Shown: positions 11,063 through 23,885 of the stretch, in pieces
Numbering within the stretch: position 1 is the first letter of the stretch
Layout: every line of letters starts with the position of its first letter
DNA from: Strongyloides papillosus
Taxonomy: Eukaryota > Nematoda > Chromadorea > Rhabditida > Strongyloididae
Direction: 5' to 3'
Assembly (NCBI GenBank): GCA_005656395.1
Contig: SRSI01000073.1
Location: forward strand, 372,001-436,000
Length of the DNA: 64,000 nucleotides
The notes under the pieces: generated by a model
The model's database searches: none
The model's input: only the letters and a program-made list of their open reading frames with translations
What the model was told of the DNA's origin: nothing
Program-made: the position numbers and the translations under genes

Positions 11063-14000
11063 AAATATCCTTTCAAAACGGCTACTTGGTTGTCAACAAA
11101 AAGACGTACTGCTGGTGGCGGTGGTGGATCCACTATCAATATAGCATCAACTGGCAGTACAACAAGTCTTTCATCTCATGTCCCTTTTACTAATCTTACA
11201 ACAAATTCACGTTTAAATTTCAATCATTCATTAAATTTTTTACAATCAAACATCAAAAATCCCTTTATCCTATCTCCAGATAAATCTTCACCATCTCAAT
11301 CAATTCCAATTGAAAATATCATCCAAGATGCTCATTATTCCGGTGCATTGTTATTAAAGGCCAGAAAACTTACAGACTTTCCTGAATATTATGCTGGAAA
11401 GTATTCTCTGGAAGATGTTGTTTTTGTTGGTATGTTTAAAAATATCTTATACTTTAAAATAAATTATAAGATATAACTTATCCGTTTTTAAGTATAATTA
11501 AATGTTTTCCTCAGAATCACTTCAAGTTTAATTAAACTTTTACGTAATAATCATGTTAATAGATAATAGTACTTTTTGTCATCTGGATAAGATTATCCAC
11601 TTTACTGAATTGGCTTCTCAATTTAAAATTAGCTATAAATTAATAAAAGTACATTTAAAAGAAATTAACTTTTTAATTTTTTTTAGATATGACAGATAAT
11701 AGACTAACAGAAATACCACAAATAATTATAGAAAAAATGAAACTTCTGGAAACATTAATACTAGCAAAAAATGTAATAAAAACACTTCCAACATGTATGA
11801 AAGGATTTAATTCATTAAATTATTTGGATTTAAGCTCAAACAATCTAACAACTATTCCTTCAGCTATATATTCATTACCATTACAAATACTTTTATTATC
11901 AAATAACAAATTAGATACTGTATCTGGAGATATTGTTCAAATGGCACCGACAATACAAGAATTAGATTTCAGTAAAAATCGCATAACAAGTATTACATCC
12001 AATATTTCATTACTTAAGCAATTAAGGAAACTTAATTTACGTTCAAACAGATTAGGAGCATTACCATCAGAGATGGCTTCATTAGATTTATACTCATTGG
12101 ATATCTCTGCTAATCGTCTTACACACATTCCTGTGGAATTTTGTTCAATGCAATCTCTGATACATCTGAGTATCCTGGATAATCCATTATTATCTCCACC
12201 TATTGAAATTGTATTAAAAGGAAGAGAACATATTTTTAAATACCTTCAAAGTGCTATCAGTAGCGATGTTGATTATAGAGGAAATTATACTGATTGGAGC
12301 ACAAATAGAAATTCATTCATCAATGCAACAATAAGGAGACCTAAAAATGCAGAAAAAGTTGCAGCAAAAGCTAAAAGATTTGCTGCTCTTAATAGTAGTG
12401 ATTCTGGTTATACTTCTACAGGTGATGATCAAAGACATAGTTATGATATGGAATTTTCGAGAAATTCTCTTGCTAGTATTGATGAAAATCATAAGAAAGA
12501 AACCATTATTATCAATAAAGAATATAATGGTTGTTTAAATAATGATGATGAGGGTGTTGATTTATCACATACACCAAAAGATGTAAGAAAATTAAATCTA
12601 ATTGAAGAATGTAATGATGTTAATAATTCTAATAACAATAATAATAATGACATTAATATGGATTCAAGTATATACACAACATTAGCTTCCGTGACCGTAA
12701 CTGATTCTACTTATATTAAACCAAATAATATTGTTGTTAAGGATAAAGAACCAAAAAATGAAGAAAATCCAGATTCTGTATTAGAATCAACATCACCAAC
12801 TACTTCTGAATCTCACTCTCCATTATCTGAATCAATGGCTTCTTTATCATCACCTGATGGTGAGAATAACTCAACTTTAGTAATTGAATCGCCGAATGTT
12901 AAGGACAATTCTAATATTCTAGTACCTATTTCATCAAATGAATCTCCACCAAAAGCATCAAATAATAGAACATTGAAACCACCAACAAAAAAATCTCCTC
13001 CATCTAAAGTTCAATCTAAACTTTCTGTTCCTTCACAAGGAAAATCAACTTTATTGATTAAAAAAGAACCTACAATATCAAAGTTAATGAAACCATCAAT
13101 TACAACAGCAATACCAACACCTCGAATATCCAAATTAACTCCACCTAAAAAATCTATGTCCATATCTTCATCACGTTCAACAACACCTTCTACACCTATT
13201 TCGCCATCAAACGATGATGATGTAGAGTTAATGAAAAAGTTGTTGGGTTCGAAATTGTTAGCTGTTACAAAAGAAGATGAAATATCAAAACAACTATCTT
13301 CCGGTGTATTATTGTGTAATTTTGTAAATAAATTAAAACCACGAACAATTCCTGTTGTTATGGCATCTTTGTCTCCATCTCAACCTGTACCATTACCTAA
13401 AGCTAAAAAAAATGCTGAAAATTATGTTAATGCAGCCAAGAAACTTGGTCTCTCAGAGGTTTGTTTTACCATTTTTATTATTTCCTCTTTCTGAAGCCAT
13501 TTCTTTTTGTTTTTTTGCTTTGTTTATCTATTTTACTACTTGAATATTTATCTATCATATTTTTATTAATAACGTAACTAGATGGTAATATTATGTAAAA
13601 AGATAAGTTAACTTCTAGGTACGTTGTTGTGCTTTTGTTAAAGTGCCTTGGTATATTTTGTTTTTCAATATTATTATCATATTATTTTTATAAATTCCAA
13701 TGATCTTTCAGCAGGCAGAAAAATTTTTTGCAATTATTTTACTTGGAATATTTTTAACAACGCTTTTTTTAACATTCCTTCTCAAACCATAGATTTCTAT
13801 TTTCAAAAAAAAAGTAAAAGTCTCTGATCTCACGTTATTTTTTCTATTGATAACAATGCTCCAACAAAAATAACAAACAAAAACAACTTGAAATGGTTTT
13901 TTTTTGTTTTATCAACATCATTTAAAATTATGTAATTAATAATGTAATTTTTTTAGAATAACTTACCGACACCTGAAGAAATTGTTGGAAAGAGGAATCT

Positions 14001-14094
14001 AAGCAAGATAGCATTATCAATAGTCTCTTTAAATAAACTTCTTGGGAAAAAAGAAGAAACTTTAAAGAATAAAAAGATAACAAATATTTCTTAA
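11063..14094 (+). CDS. LRCH-family protein: leucine-rich repeats plus C-terminal calponin-homology domain (5' end missing)
   Basis: Visible exons are 11063-11429, 11687-13458 and 13957-14094, giving 758 codons without a start. Exon one opens after TTTTCATTCTAG and has no in-frame ATG, so an upstream exon is needed. The order matches vertebrate and fly LRCH: a low-complexity Gly/Ser-rich leader, the GALLLKARKLTDFP start of the LRR block, about eight LRRs, the NPLLSPPIEI...HIFKYL closing motif, then about 300 residues of Ser/Asn/Pro-rich linker. A CH domain follows (KQLSSGVLLCNFVNKLKPR, RKNAENY-like KNAENYV, AAKKLGL), split by the last intron. LRCH proteins are cytoplasmic scaffolds; fly Lrch acts at the cortex and mitotic spindle. 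The gene converges on SKI2, with about 250 bp between the stops. Confidence 0.88.
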
Positions 14095-14345
14095 AACAAA
14101 TATAGGATCCTCAATTGTTTTTTTATATTTATTATATTTACATATAACTTTATATATATACGTGTACAGTTAAGAATAAAAATAAAGTTTAAAAAATTCA
14201 CTTCTCTTCTTGTTTTGCCTACAATTTTATTTTTGCGTAAAACACAACAATTAATTGAAATAAATACTACAAAAAATGTTAGTAAAACAACAATAAATCG
14301 ATTTAACAATTATAAATAAGTTAGTAATAAATACAAGTGATATAC

Positions 14346-17300
14346 TTATTCCTGAGTATACAAGGATCTTTGAAACATAATACCACGCTTTATTTTGATA
14401 GATAAATCTTCAATTCTGGCAGTAAGAACGCGATCTTGAATGTATTCAGCCGCCTTAAGAACATCTTTAAATAATTCTAGTGTTCTTTGGAACATCCTAA
14501 CAATATTTCCCTCAGGAATAGTTGTTAGTAGGAGAATCTCATTTAATGGAACACCTTCAGTCCACAGATAAGCAACTTCCATTCCGGTATATGAAACAAT
14601 GGTGATTTCATCATAAAAAACAGCCTGATGTTTTTCATGAATTTTTGTCATCTCATCAGTATACTTAAGGAATATTTTTTCAATTTCAATTAACTCCTCT
14701 TTTGGTGCTCTTCTAACGTTTCCATTTATCTCCTTAGCTGGTGTGTAATTTTTTCTTCCTTCCAATGCAAATATAGAAAATAGAGCAGCTATACCACCAT
14801 CACTTAATTTACTTATCACATTATTCATTATTAATTCACATATCAGTAACTCAAAATAGTGAAGGTGACATCCAACTTGTCCCTTCATTGTTATTATTTC
14901 ATTCTCTGATACATAATTATACTCCTTAAGAACTTTCAATTTGGCTTCATAATCTTGTTTTAATATCATTCCTTCCATTTTCTTCTTAGCCAATATATCT
15001 ATTTTTGAAGATTGCTCTTTAATATCAATAAAATTTTCATAGTGTTTTATGTACTTAGAACATCTTCTAATACTTTTAAAGATTTCAATTAAATTTTCTC
15101 TATAAATATTATACTTAGCATATTCTTCATTCATATCCTTATTGTTGGATTGATAATTTCCTCCTGGTATCAAAAGTTTACCTGTTAAGTCACCACAGTT
15201 TGATATATCTTTTTCAGCATAATACAATGTTGGTACGGCTCTATTAATTAAAGAATCAGGATTTTTTATTTTATTACCAGTAAGATAGTAATCATGTATA
15301 TCTTGCCAAAATTTTGGAGTGCATTCTTTAATTTTAACTAGACCAACAATCTCATTTACCGGAATATCATAGATAACAAGAATCTCGCTGTTATTTACAT
15401 CATCATGGGGTGTAACGTATTCGGGATATGGATTCATAAGTCCCATTAATGATAATAAATGTCCTTTATATTTAGAATTCTCCGTTTGTTGATTTTTGCT
15501 AAGTTTTATTAAATTAACGTAGTCAGACTTTTTATTTTTTGGTACCAATGTTGCTACAGATATTATAGGTCTTTTTTGAAGATTGGATACTGATGTTACA
15601 CACCCCAAAGCATTACAAATACCTATTTTTGAATAGTTGAATATTAAAAATTTCCCAACACCAATGAGATGAGCATCAATTAGGCCTTTAATTCTTGAGA
15701 ATATTTGACTTCTAACGTCAAGAAAATCAAGTGAAGCATTGTAAAATTCTTCTATCACACTATCATCAACACTTTTCCCCTCAACAAGTCCACATAATGA
15801 GCATGTAACTTTCTTAGTGTTATCCAATTTTTTTGTTAAACTATCAAGTTCAGCTTCTTTCTCCTCTTCGTGTCTGATGGAGAGCTTTTCAGCAAATGAT
15901 TGTGATAACATTTTTTCAATACTAATTTCTTCACCAGATCTTATTAATGACAACATCATACGATATGTAATTCTAAATTTTGATTCTAGGAGATTAGCTT
16001 TACCAGTTAACATGTTTCTCATTGTTTGAAAGTCACATAATTCTCTTCCATTAGGCATTATAATAACATTTCCAACTGTATCTAGGCCTCTCCTACCAGC
16101 CCTTCCTGCCATCTGGATGTACTCTGTACATGTTAAAGCTCTTTTAGTTTTACCATCATGCTTATCCAGAGAATCAAAAACAACTGTCTTTGTTGGCATA
16201 TTGACACCCATAGCAAACGTCTCAGTAGCAAATAAGACTTTAATATACCCATTGCTAAATAACATTTCAATTATTTCCTTTAATATGGGTAGTATACCAG
16301 AATGATGGATGCCAAAACCTCGAATAGCGGCTTCTTTAACCATTAAGACCTGAGGAATATTTCTATCGTCTTTTTCCAACTCATTTAGACATTTTTCAAA
16401 GAACTGTGTTATATGGAATTTCTCAGATGATGTAGTTAGGTCAATTCTATTGAATGATTTTAAATAATCATCACAGGTGTTTCTGGAGAAGACAAACACC
16501 ACCATTGGTACCATATTCTCCTTTTTCAAACGTGTTATTAGTTTTTCATAACTTGCAACAGCATGTCTTCTTTTTTGGAGGTAGGTTAATGGTGTGATAT
16601 TAGGCTTAACCCTTCTTCTATCTACTGGTTGTTTACTACCATGTTTTCTACTTTCTTTTTCAGTAGTTGGTTTTTGATAATTCGGATTGTTTGTCTCAAT
16701 TTTACTTGATTTATTAACTACTTCACTTTTATTGTTCATAGCCTCATTAGCAATTCTTCTTTCTTTCTTACTCATTTTCCTCTTCTTTTTGTCATTATGA
16801 AGTAGTATTTCACTTTCTAAGGTTTTTTGAAGTGTTGGATCTTCAGTTGGAATATCTTTACCTGAATCTGTTGATTTCCTTCCATCAGTCTCAACAGCAA
16901 TACCGGAATCTATTGGTATACCATCTAAAAAGTTATTATCATCAACTTTACTGCCCTTACCTTTTCTTTTGTGTCTTCTGTTTCTTTTTCTTCTTTTTTT
17001 AGTGTTAAAAGTTTCTGGTTCCGGGGTAGAGGTATCAATTTCATTACTTTTAACTTCAATTGAAAGTGAATGAATGGAGTGAACTGAATTTTTATCACAA
17101 TCTAAAGAGTTTTCGTTTTCACAATTGACAATCTCAAGTTTATGTTCTTCAATAATTTCCCGTTCAAAACTGATAATTTCTTTTTTACAATTTATTTCTT
17201 GGTTGGAAGGTTCCTTTGTCGAAGCTTTTTCTTCATTGCAATTTTTATGGGAATCATAACCTTCAACTTTAAGAGCAGCAAATAAATCTGTCGCATCATT

Positions 17301-18643
17301 TATTGGAGAAACAAGTCCATCTTTCTTGAAATCTATACTTTCTACAGTCTCTTGTGATCTTTTCTTTTTTTTATCTTTAGAAACTTTATTACTAGGTTCA
17401 TCTATAAATTCTTCTTTCACTTTCTCAACAACATTTCGTTCCTTCAATTTATTTCTTTTTTTCTCAGATTTTTCAACTTTAGTAATCACTTTATCATTAG
17501 ATTTTTGCAGCTTCTTTTCTTTAAGAACAGGAGTTTTAGAGTCATTTCTTGCATTATGTTTTGTGTTTGAAGATTTACCACTCGATTCTTTGGATAACTT
17601 TTGAAGAAGCGCTTTTTCTTTTTTACTTGTAACTTTATCTTTATGCTTAACACTGTCTGAAGATGTGTTGTTTTTGTCTTTGATTTTATTGTGAGATTTA
17701 TTTGGAGGATCACTTTTTTTTTCATCTTTAGCCACTTCTGTCTTATGATTGCCTTTTTGAAACTCTAAAAAAGGAAATAAATTACAATTTAATATTTAAA
17801 CATACCTATCATTTTTTCCCTATGATTTCTATCATTAGATTGCTTGATTACTTCCATTGCCTTTAGAATAGCATCGTAATTTTTTTGTTTAATCAATATC
17901 TTTCCATCATACACCTTTTCTATCCATTTCCTAGTAGTTGTGTAAAATCCACAATAAACATAATGATCTAAAGGAACAGGCCTTGATAATGTTTCAATAA
18001 CAAATATATTTCTATCTTTTACTCTCCCAACCCAATCAGCAAATTCAACACAATTAGGAACTGTTGCTGACAACATAACAATCGTAACAGATGGTGGTAG
18101 GAGAATCAGAACTTCCTCCCATACATGTCCCCTTTCTTCATTATTAATGTAATGCACTTCATCAAACACAACAACACCCAAATTAAATATCCTGCTTGAA
18201 TTTTCATATAACATACTTCGGAGAATTTCTGTTGTCATAATTAATACTCTGGCATCCTCATTAATTTGATAATCACCTGTCATTAGGCCAACATCATCAA
18301 ATTTTTTCCTGAAGTCTCTGAATTTTTGATTTGATAAAGCTTTGATAGGAGATGTATAAATAGCTCTGTCACTTTGAGATAATGCTTTAGCTATAGCGTG
18401 TTCTGCTACAACTGTCTTTCCAGCAGATGTATGAGCTGCAACGAAACAAGAATTGTCTTCTGAAATACAAACAATAGCCTTTTTTTGAAATTTATCCAAC
18501 TCGAAGTCATATTTTAATTGAAATGTACTCTTCTTCTCCTCGTACAATTTTAAAGCCAATGAATCATCAATAAAGTGAACTTTTGGATAATCCTTTGACA
18601 CTGGAGTTGAGATAAGCTTGATCTCTGAATTAGATTCTTCCAT
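14346..18643 (-). CDS. skih-2: SKI2-type DExH RNA helicase (Ski complex / cytoplasmic exosome cofactor), with large lysine-rich insert
   Basis: Exons on the minus strand are 18643-17806 and 17764-14346 (41-bp intron), encoding 1418 residues. RecA1 carries AHTSAGKT (motif I, 70-77), [16 protein letters not shown] (motif II, 161) and LSATVPN. RecA2 carries [32 protein letters not shown] and [10 protein letters not shown] (motif VI, 830-839). An arch-like region and a C-terminal DSHCT domain follow. SKI2 feeds mRNA 3'-to-5' to the cytoplasmic exosome; the wording of the RecA2 block favours SKI2 over MTR4. Two oddities: the helicase core starts about 45 residues from the Met, whereas other SKI2 proteins have some 250-300 residues first, and about 375 charged residues (roughly 281-665, with a basic cluster near 535-550) separate RecA1 from RecA2. 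Confidence 0.93.
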
Positions 18644-19888
18644 AATTTTATTTATTATTTAATATTATACTCAATCGCCAAGTTAAAATTAAACAATATA
18701 TGTAAATAGTACCTTTAATAAATAAAAAATTTAATTAAATAGTGATAAAAAATTTAAAAAATGATGATTTTAAGTAATTTTTATAAATAGAAAATAAATG
18801 ATATTAATGATGAAATATGATAACACGAGGGTGTAAATATTGGGATAATGTAACTTTTTGCTTCAAAGCTTAGTATTTAGAAGGTAAGGGAATAATGAAG
18901 TTCAAAGATTACATGAAATATATTTGTATTGAAGAACACTAAATTACAACATTTTAAAATTAAGATCTTATGTGAATGTAGAAAAAGTTTGATTTTTATC
19001 TCTATATTTTTAATTGTCATTAAAATAATTTTGGCAAAAGGAATAATATTACAATAATTCAAGTGGAAATGGATATTAATAAGTAAAATTTTGTCACTTT
19101 TCACAAAATATAAGTAATGTTATCTTTTACATCTATCTAATGATGATATTTCTAGAAAATCCATAATATTCTAGTGGTTTAATAAGAAAGATATTTACAA
19201 AATTAAATAGGCAAAAACACATAACTCATGACACTTCTCTCACTATAAAAATATAAAATATATTGTGTAAAGTGGGTATACTGTTAATTTACCAAATAAA
19301 AAAAAATGAGAAAACTTTTATTTTTGATTTTAAGAAATTTCTTCAATAATTGAGATTTGTTTACATTTTTAAAAAAGGATTTAATAAAGTAAAAATTTTA
19401 ACCTAAATTATGAATGAACATTATCCAAAAAAAAGTTACTTTTTTTCATGAAATATTTATCTTGAAAAAGAAAAATCGTTCTCATGAGACTCAATCACAA
19501 ATCCACTCATTATTTTTGGCGATCTAAATTATTTCAAAATAAAAAATTTAATTAGTTGATAAGTAAAGATAAGAATAAAAGAAATAAAAATATGGGGAAA
19601 TATTGATGTCAGTTGAAAAAAACTATAATGTTGCCTCGTACTGTAGTAGACATTAAACCAAAAATCATACAATAAAAGATTACCAAAATAAATGCGTTTT
19701 GTTTATTTATTTTATCTTGAAGAATATTTATTAATTAGAAGATTTTTATATAATATTTCTTAATTAATTGATGGAAAAATTAATTCGTTTAATGGATAAT
19801 TTCTCTTTAATATTTACAGTAAAAGATAAAAACATTATTAAGATGAATTATTAAGTTAATGATAAAAGAATAATTTACAATTATAAAA
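18644..19888. other. Intergenic, no gene seen
   Basis: This lies upstream of the helicase and downstream of the secreted-protein gene. I looked here for a missing N-terminal SKI2 exon and saw none. A 75-codon minus-strand frame near 18877-19104 has no recognisable features. Confidence 0.6.
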
Positions 19889-20594
19889 CTACTCATTAAT
19901 GAATTTTTGTTTAAAACATGAGTCAACAAGAATGTCAATTTCCCCACATGTAGCAGTTGGTAGGTACATCTTGGCAAAAGAACAATGATTATGTGCCCAT
20001 TGTCTAATGTTTGTCACCATATACATGTCTGCATATTTTTTTATCATTTTACAATGTTCAGGTGCTAACAATAGTGGTCTGTTTTTTGAATCTCTAGGTA
20101 CATCACTTATATCAATTGAAGGTTTCTCGGTACTTGTTGTTGGGATTGGTTTCATAGTAGTAAGAATAAATTCAACACTTTCTGTTGTTTGATGTGGAAG
20201 TGTAACATATTTAATTTCCTCTATATCAGGTGTATTTTCATTAAATGTTGTAAACTTATTTTGTGATGTCTAAAATAATTTATCAATTTTTTAAAAATTA
20301 AATCTAACTAACCTCATCAATAATTGGGAAACTATTATCATTATTAATTTTAATATTTGGAATAGGAAGTTGTTCAAAGTTTACCTCTTCCTCATCATCA
20401 ATAATTTCTACACATTTATATCTTTTGGTTTTTTCTGGTCTTGATTCTTTCAAAATATTAGTAAAACTTTTGGCACCATTAATTAATCCTCGAAGTTTTT
20501 CAATATTTTCCTTATACCTTTTAGAGGATTCTACACTTGATATAAGAATAATATGTATAATTATGATAAATAATAAATGAAATTGAAGATTCAT
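19889..20594 (-). CDS. Small secreted protein with a four-cysteine C-terminal module
   Basis: Exons on the minus strand are 20594-20313 and 20269-19889 (43-bp intron, phase 0), encoding 220 residues. The first about 22 residues are a strong signal peptide ending near SSVESS. The middle is acidic then Thr/Pro-rich, probably an extended or O-glycosylated linker. The last about 60 residues carry four cysteines (EHCK, HNHCSFAK, ATCGE, VDSCF), which could form two disulfides, and the FAKMY/TATCGEID pattern looks like a conserved nematode module. I do not recognise the family. The protein is probably exported. Confidence 0.75.
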
Positions 20595-20881
20595 TTTTAA
20601 ATTAAAAATGTAATATTTTAAGTATATTTAAAATGGATAACTATTATAAAGTTACACAATTATAAGCAACCCCTATTTCTCGATCCACTGACCCAGTTAT
20701 AGGAAAAAGAAAGAAAAATTTCACTGTAAATATCTAATTAATTAGGGAAAATGAATAGATATTTTAGAACATTTTGTTGTTTAAATTGGTAAGAATGTTG
20801 TGAAAAATGAAACACAATTGGGTATTATAACTTTTTATTACCTATTAATATGTTAAAAATGTATTAGTAAATCTGTTATTT

Positions 20882-22885
20882 TTAATTGTTAGCTTCTTCT
20901 TGTCTAAGATTATTTCTTGTTTCAATAATATAATCTAAATATTTTGCAAGTAGTTCAATTTCATAATATTGGAAACTTTTTAAGTAAATCTCAGCTTCCC
21001 ACAACATTTGTATTATCGTTTCATCATCTTTTTGATCGAGACTAACGTCTGATTCAAGATGTGGTTGGATCCTAAAGAACGGAACCCCAATGGAATAGCA
21101 CCAATTAGAGGACCTCTCAACAGGTAAATCATCAGAATCCATCATTTTATATATGGCTTTAAAAGCCTTAATAGTAATGTGTACACTTCTAGTTAAAACC
21201 CAATATTCAGTGGTAGCAACACTTTTAAGTTCATTATCAATAGCCATATCCATTCCTATTTGTTTTGATCCTGTTCCAAGAGATATGAAACAACTAATAT
21301 CATCAGTTATTTTGTTCACATTATCATTATTAGCATTTAAAGCTTCTAAGTGGGAATATCGGAAGTAATCTGTTAATAAATCAACTGATGGGTTATTACT
21401 TATAACGCCACCATCAATAAATTCTCCAAAAGGATGGAAATAGTATGGAGCAGCACTGGTACATCGAGCTGCTTTCCATATATAATTGTGTGATGGATTA
21501 TTAAAACCATAATTTTCATTAAAATACTTTACACCACCACTTATATTTACATTTTTACTATCATTATTATTAGGTTCAGTTAAATGGTAATTTCTAAACA
21601 ATCTCAAATGCATATGACCGGTATCTTTTTTATGCTTCACTGAGGTAACTGCAATTTTTTTATCCTTTATCTTATCCATAGTTTTATATTCACCCATAAG
21701 TGAAATTAAGAGCTTTTCAATTTTAGCCGATTCATATGGTCTAAACATTTTAGCAAATACATCATTCTTGAGTTTAAAGTATGTCTTTCTAGCTTCATCG
21801 AGTGAGTAACCCAATGATAATAGTAGAGATAATATTCCCCCTGTACTCGTTCCAAAAACCCAATCAACATTGTCCCACAATGTGTTAGTCATTTTTTTTT
21901 GAATAGCCATTATAGTTTGAATGGTACATAGACCACGGATACCACCTCCATCAAGCGAAATCATAATTTTACTATCTTTTGTAATATTTTCGCTTTTAGT
22001 ATTTGTTAGTTTATCAATCATAGCAATTCTAAATCTTTGATCAGCCCTCATCTCAGATATTGGTGCTCTTTCAGAAGCAAATTGTAAAAAAATATTTCTC
22101 ATTTCATCAGATTTAGCTAGATCTATTGGACATTTACCATCGTTATTAGCTTGAGTTATTAGGTCCATTGAATCATCTATCAATAGTAAGAGAGTCTTCA
22201 TTGTAAGACCATGGTTAACCTGAACACCAATATGAAGGTAATTATTATTATTACAATCACGATATTCCTTTTTCAACATATTGTTAATGTAAGCATAAAC
22301 TAATGCAGGGATGTTACGATGATGTATGGCAGATACAATATCTTCTTCAGTTGCTTTTGAAAATACAGCTTCCGCCTCAGGTGGTTTCATTTTCTTGGCA
22401 CCTTTAAATACCTAAAAGTTTAATTATTTTATCTATACGTGTTATGAACATACATTTTCTTTGTCTGATTTAAATTCATTAGGATCACCATATATCATTT
22501 TTCTAAGATTGTCTCCAAAACCAGTATTTTGAGGCTCCATATTAATAGCAGCATCTCTTCTACGAATCATCTCCTCTCGGAGTTTTACGGTATCATCCTC
22601 GGGTTCTTTATAATTATTCACACCTCTCTCAATTAATTCTTTTAGCTTCTTAAAAATGTTTTTTGTTAAATATTAATAATGCTATTTAAATAAAAAACCT
22701 ACTCTTTTTGCATCGCTAGCTGTTGTTATTACATCGTTATCAGAACTAGAATTCGATACAGGAGAAACTGATCTACTTCTAACTGGTGATGATTCACTTG
22801 AGTCATCATATGAATCCTCCGTGGAAGTGATTGTAGAATTTGTACTTTCATCACTACTATAAGATGAAGATGAGTAACGTGGCAT
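20882..22885 (-). CDS. Patatin-like calcium-independent phospholipase A2 (iPLA2/PNPLA type)
   Basis: Exons on the minus strand are 22885-22703, 22648-22454 and 22411-20882, all joined in phase 0, encoding 635 residues. The catalytic domain shows the oxyanion-hole motif GGGIRG (281-286), the nucleophile elbow GTSTGG with Ser at about 315, and DGG (459-461), whose Asp completes the Ser-Asp dyad. It should hydrolyse acyl chains of phospholipids. Ahead of it lies a weak ankyrin-like segment (NNYLHIGVQ...NNDGKCPIDLA), as in iPLA2 group VI. The first exon encodes a Ser/Asp-rich disordered leader (MPRYSSSS). The third exon alone has an internal ATG at 22390 that would hide the first 133 residues. 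Introns are 42 and 54 bp. Confidence 0.93.
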
Positions 22886-23845
<960 letters not shown>

Positions 23846-23850
23846 TAGTT

Positions 23851-23883
23851 TTTATTTTATTAATTAATACAACTTTTAATAAA
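23851..23883. terminator. Interleaved poly(A) signals of two convergent genes
   Basis: Plus-strand AATAAA at 23878-23883 serves the HSP-12 gene. Minus-strand AATAAA (plus TTTATT at 23851-23856) is the first such signal after the PsuG-PfkB stop. Each signal lies beyond the other in its own direction, so the two 3' ends probably overlap. Confidence 0.5.
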
Positions 23884-23885
23884 GT

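Noticed and set aside
18877..19104. Possible missing SKI2 N-terminal exon
   Set aside because: The frame shows no similarity to the SKI2 N-terminus and has no suitable donor in phase.
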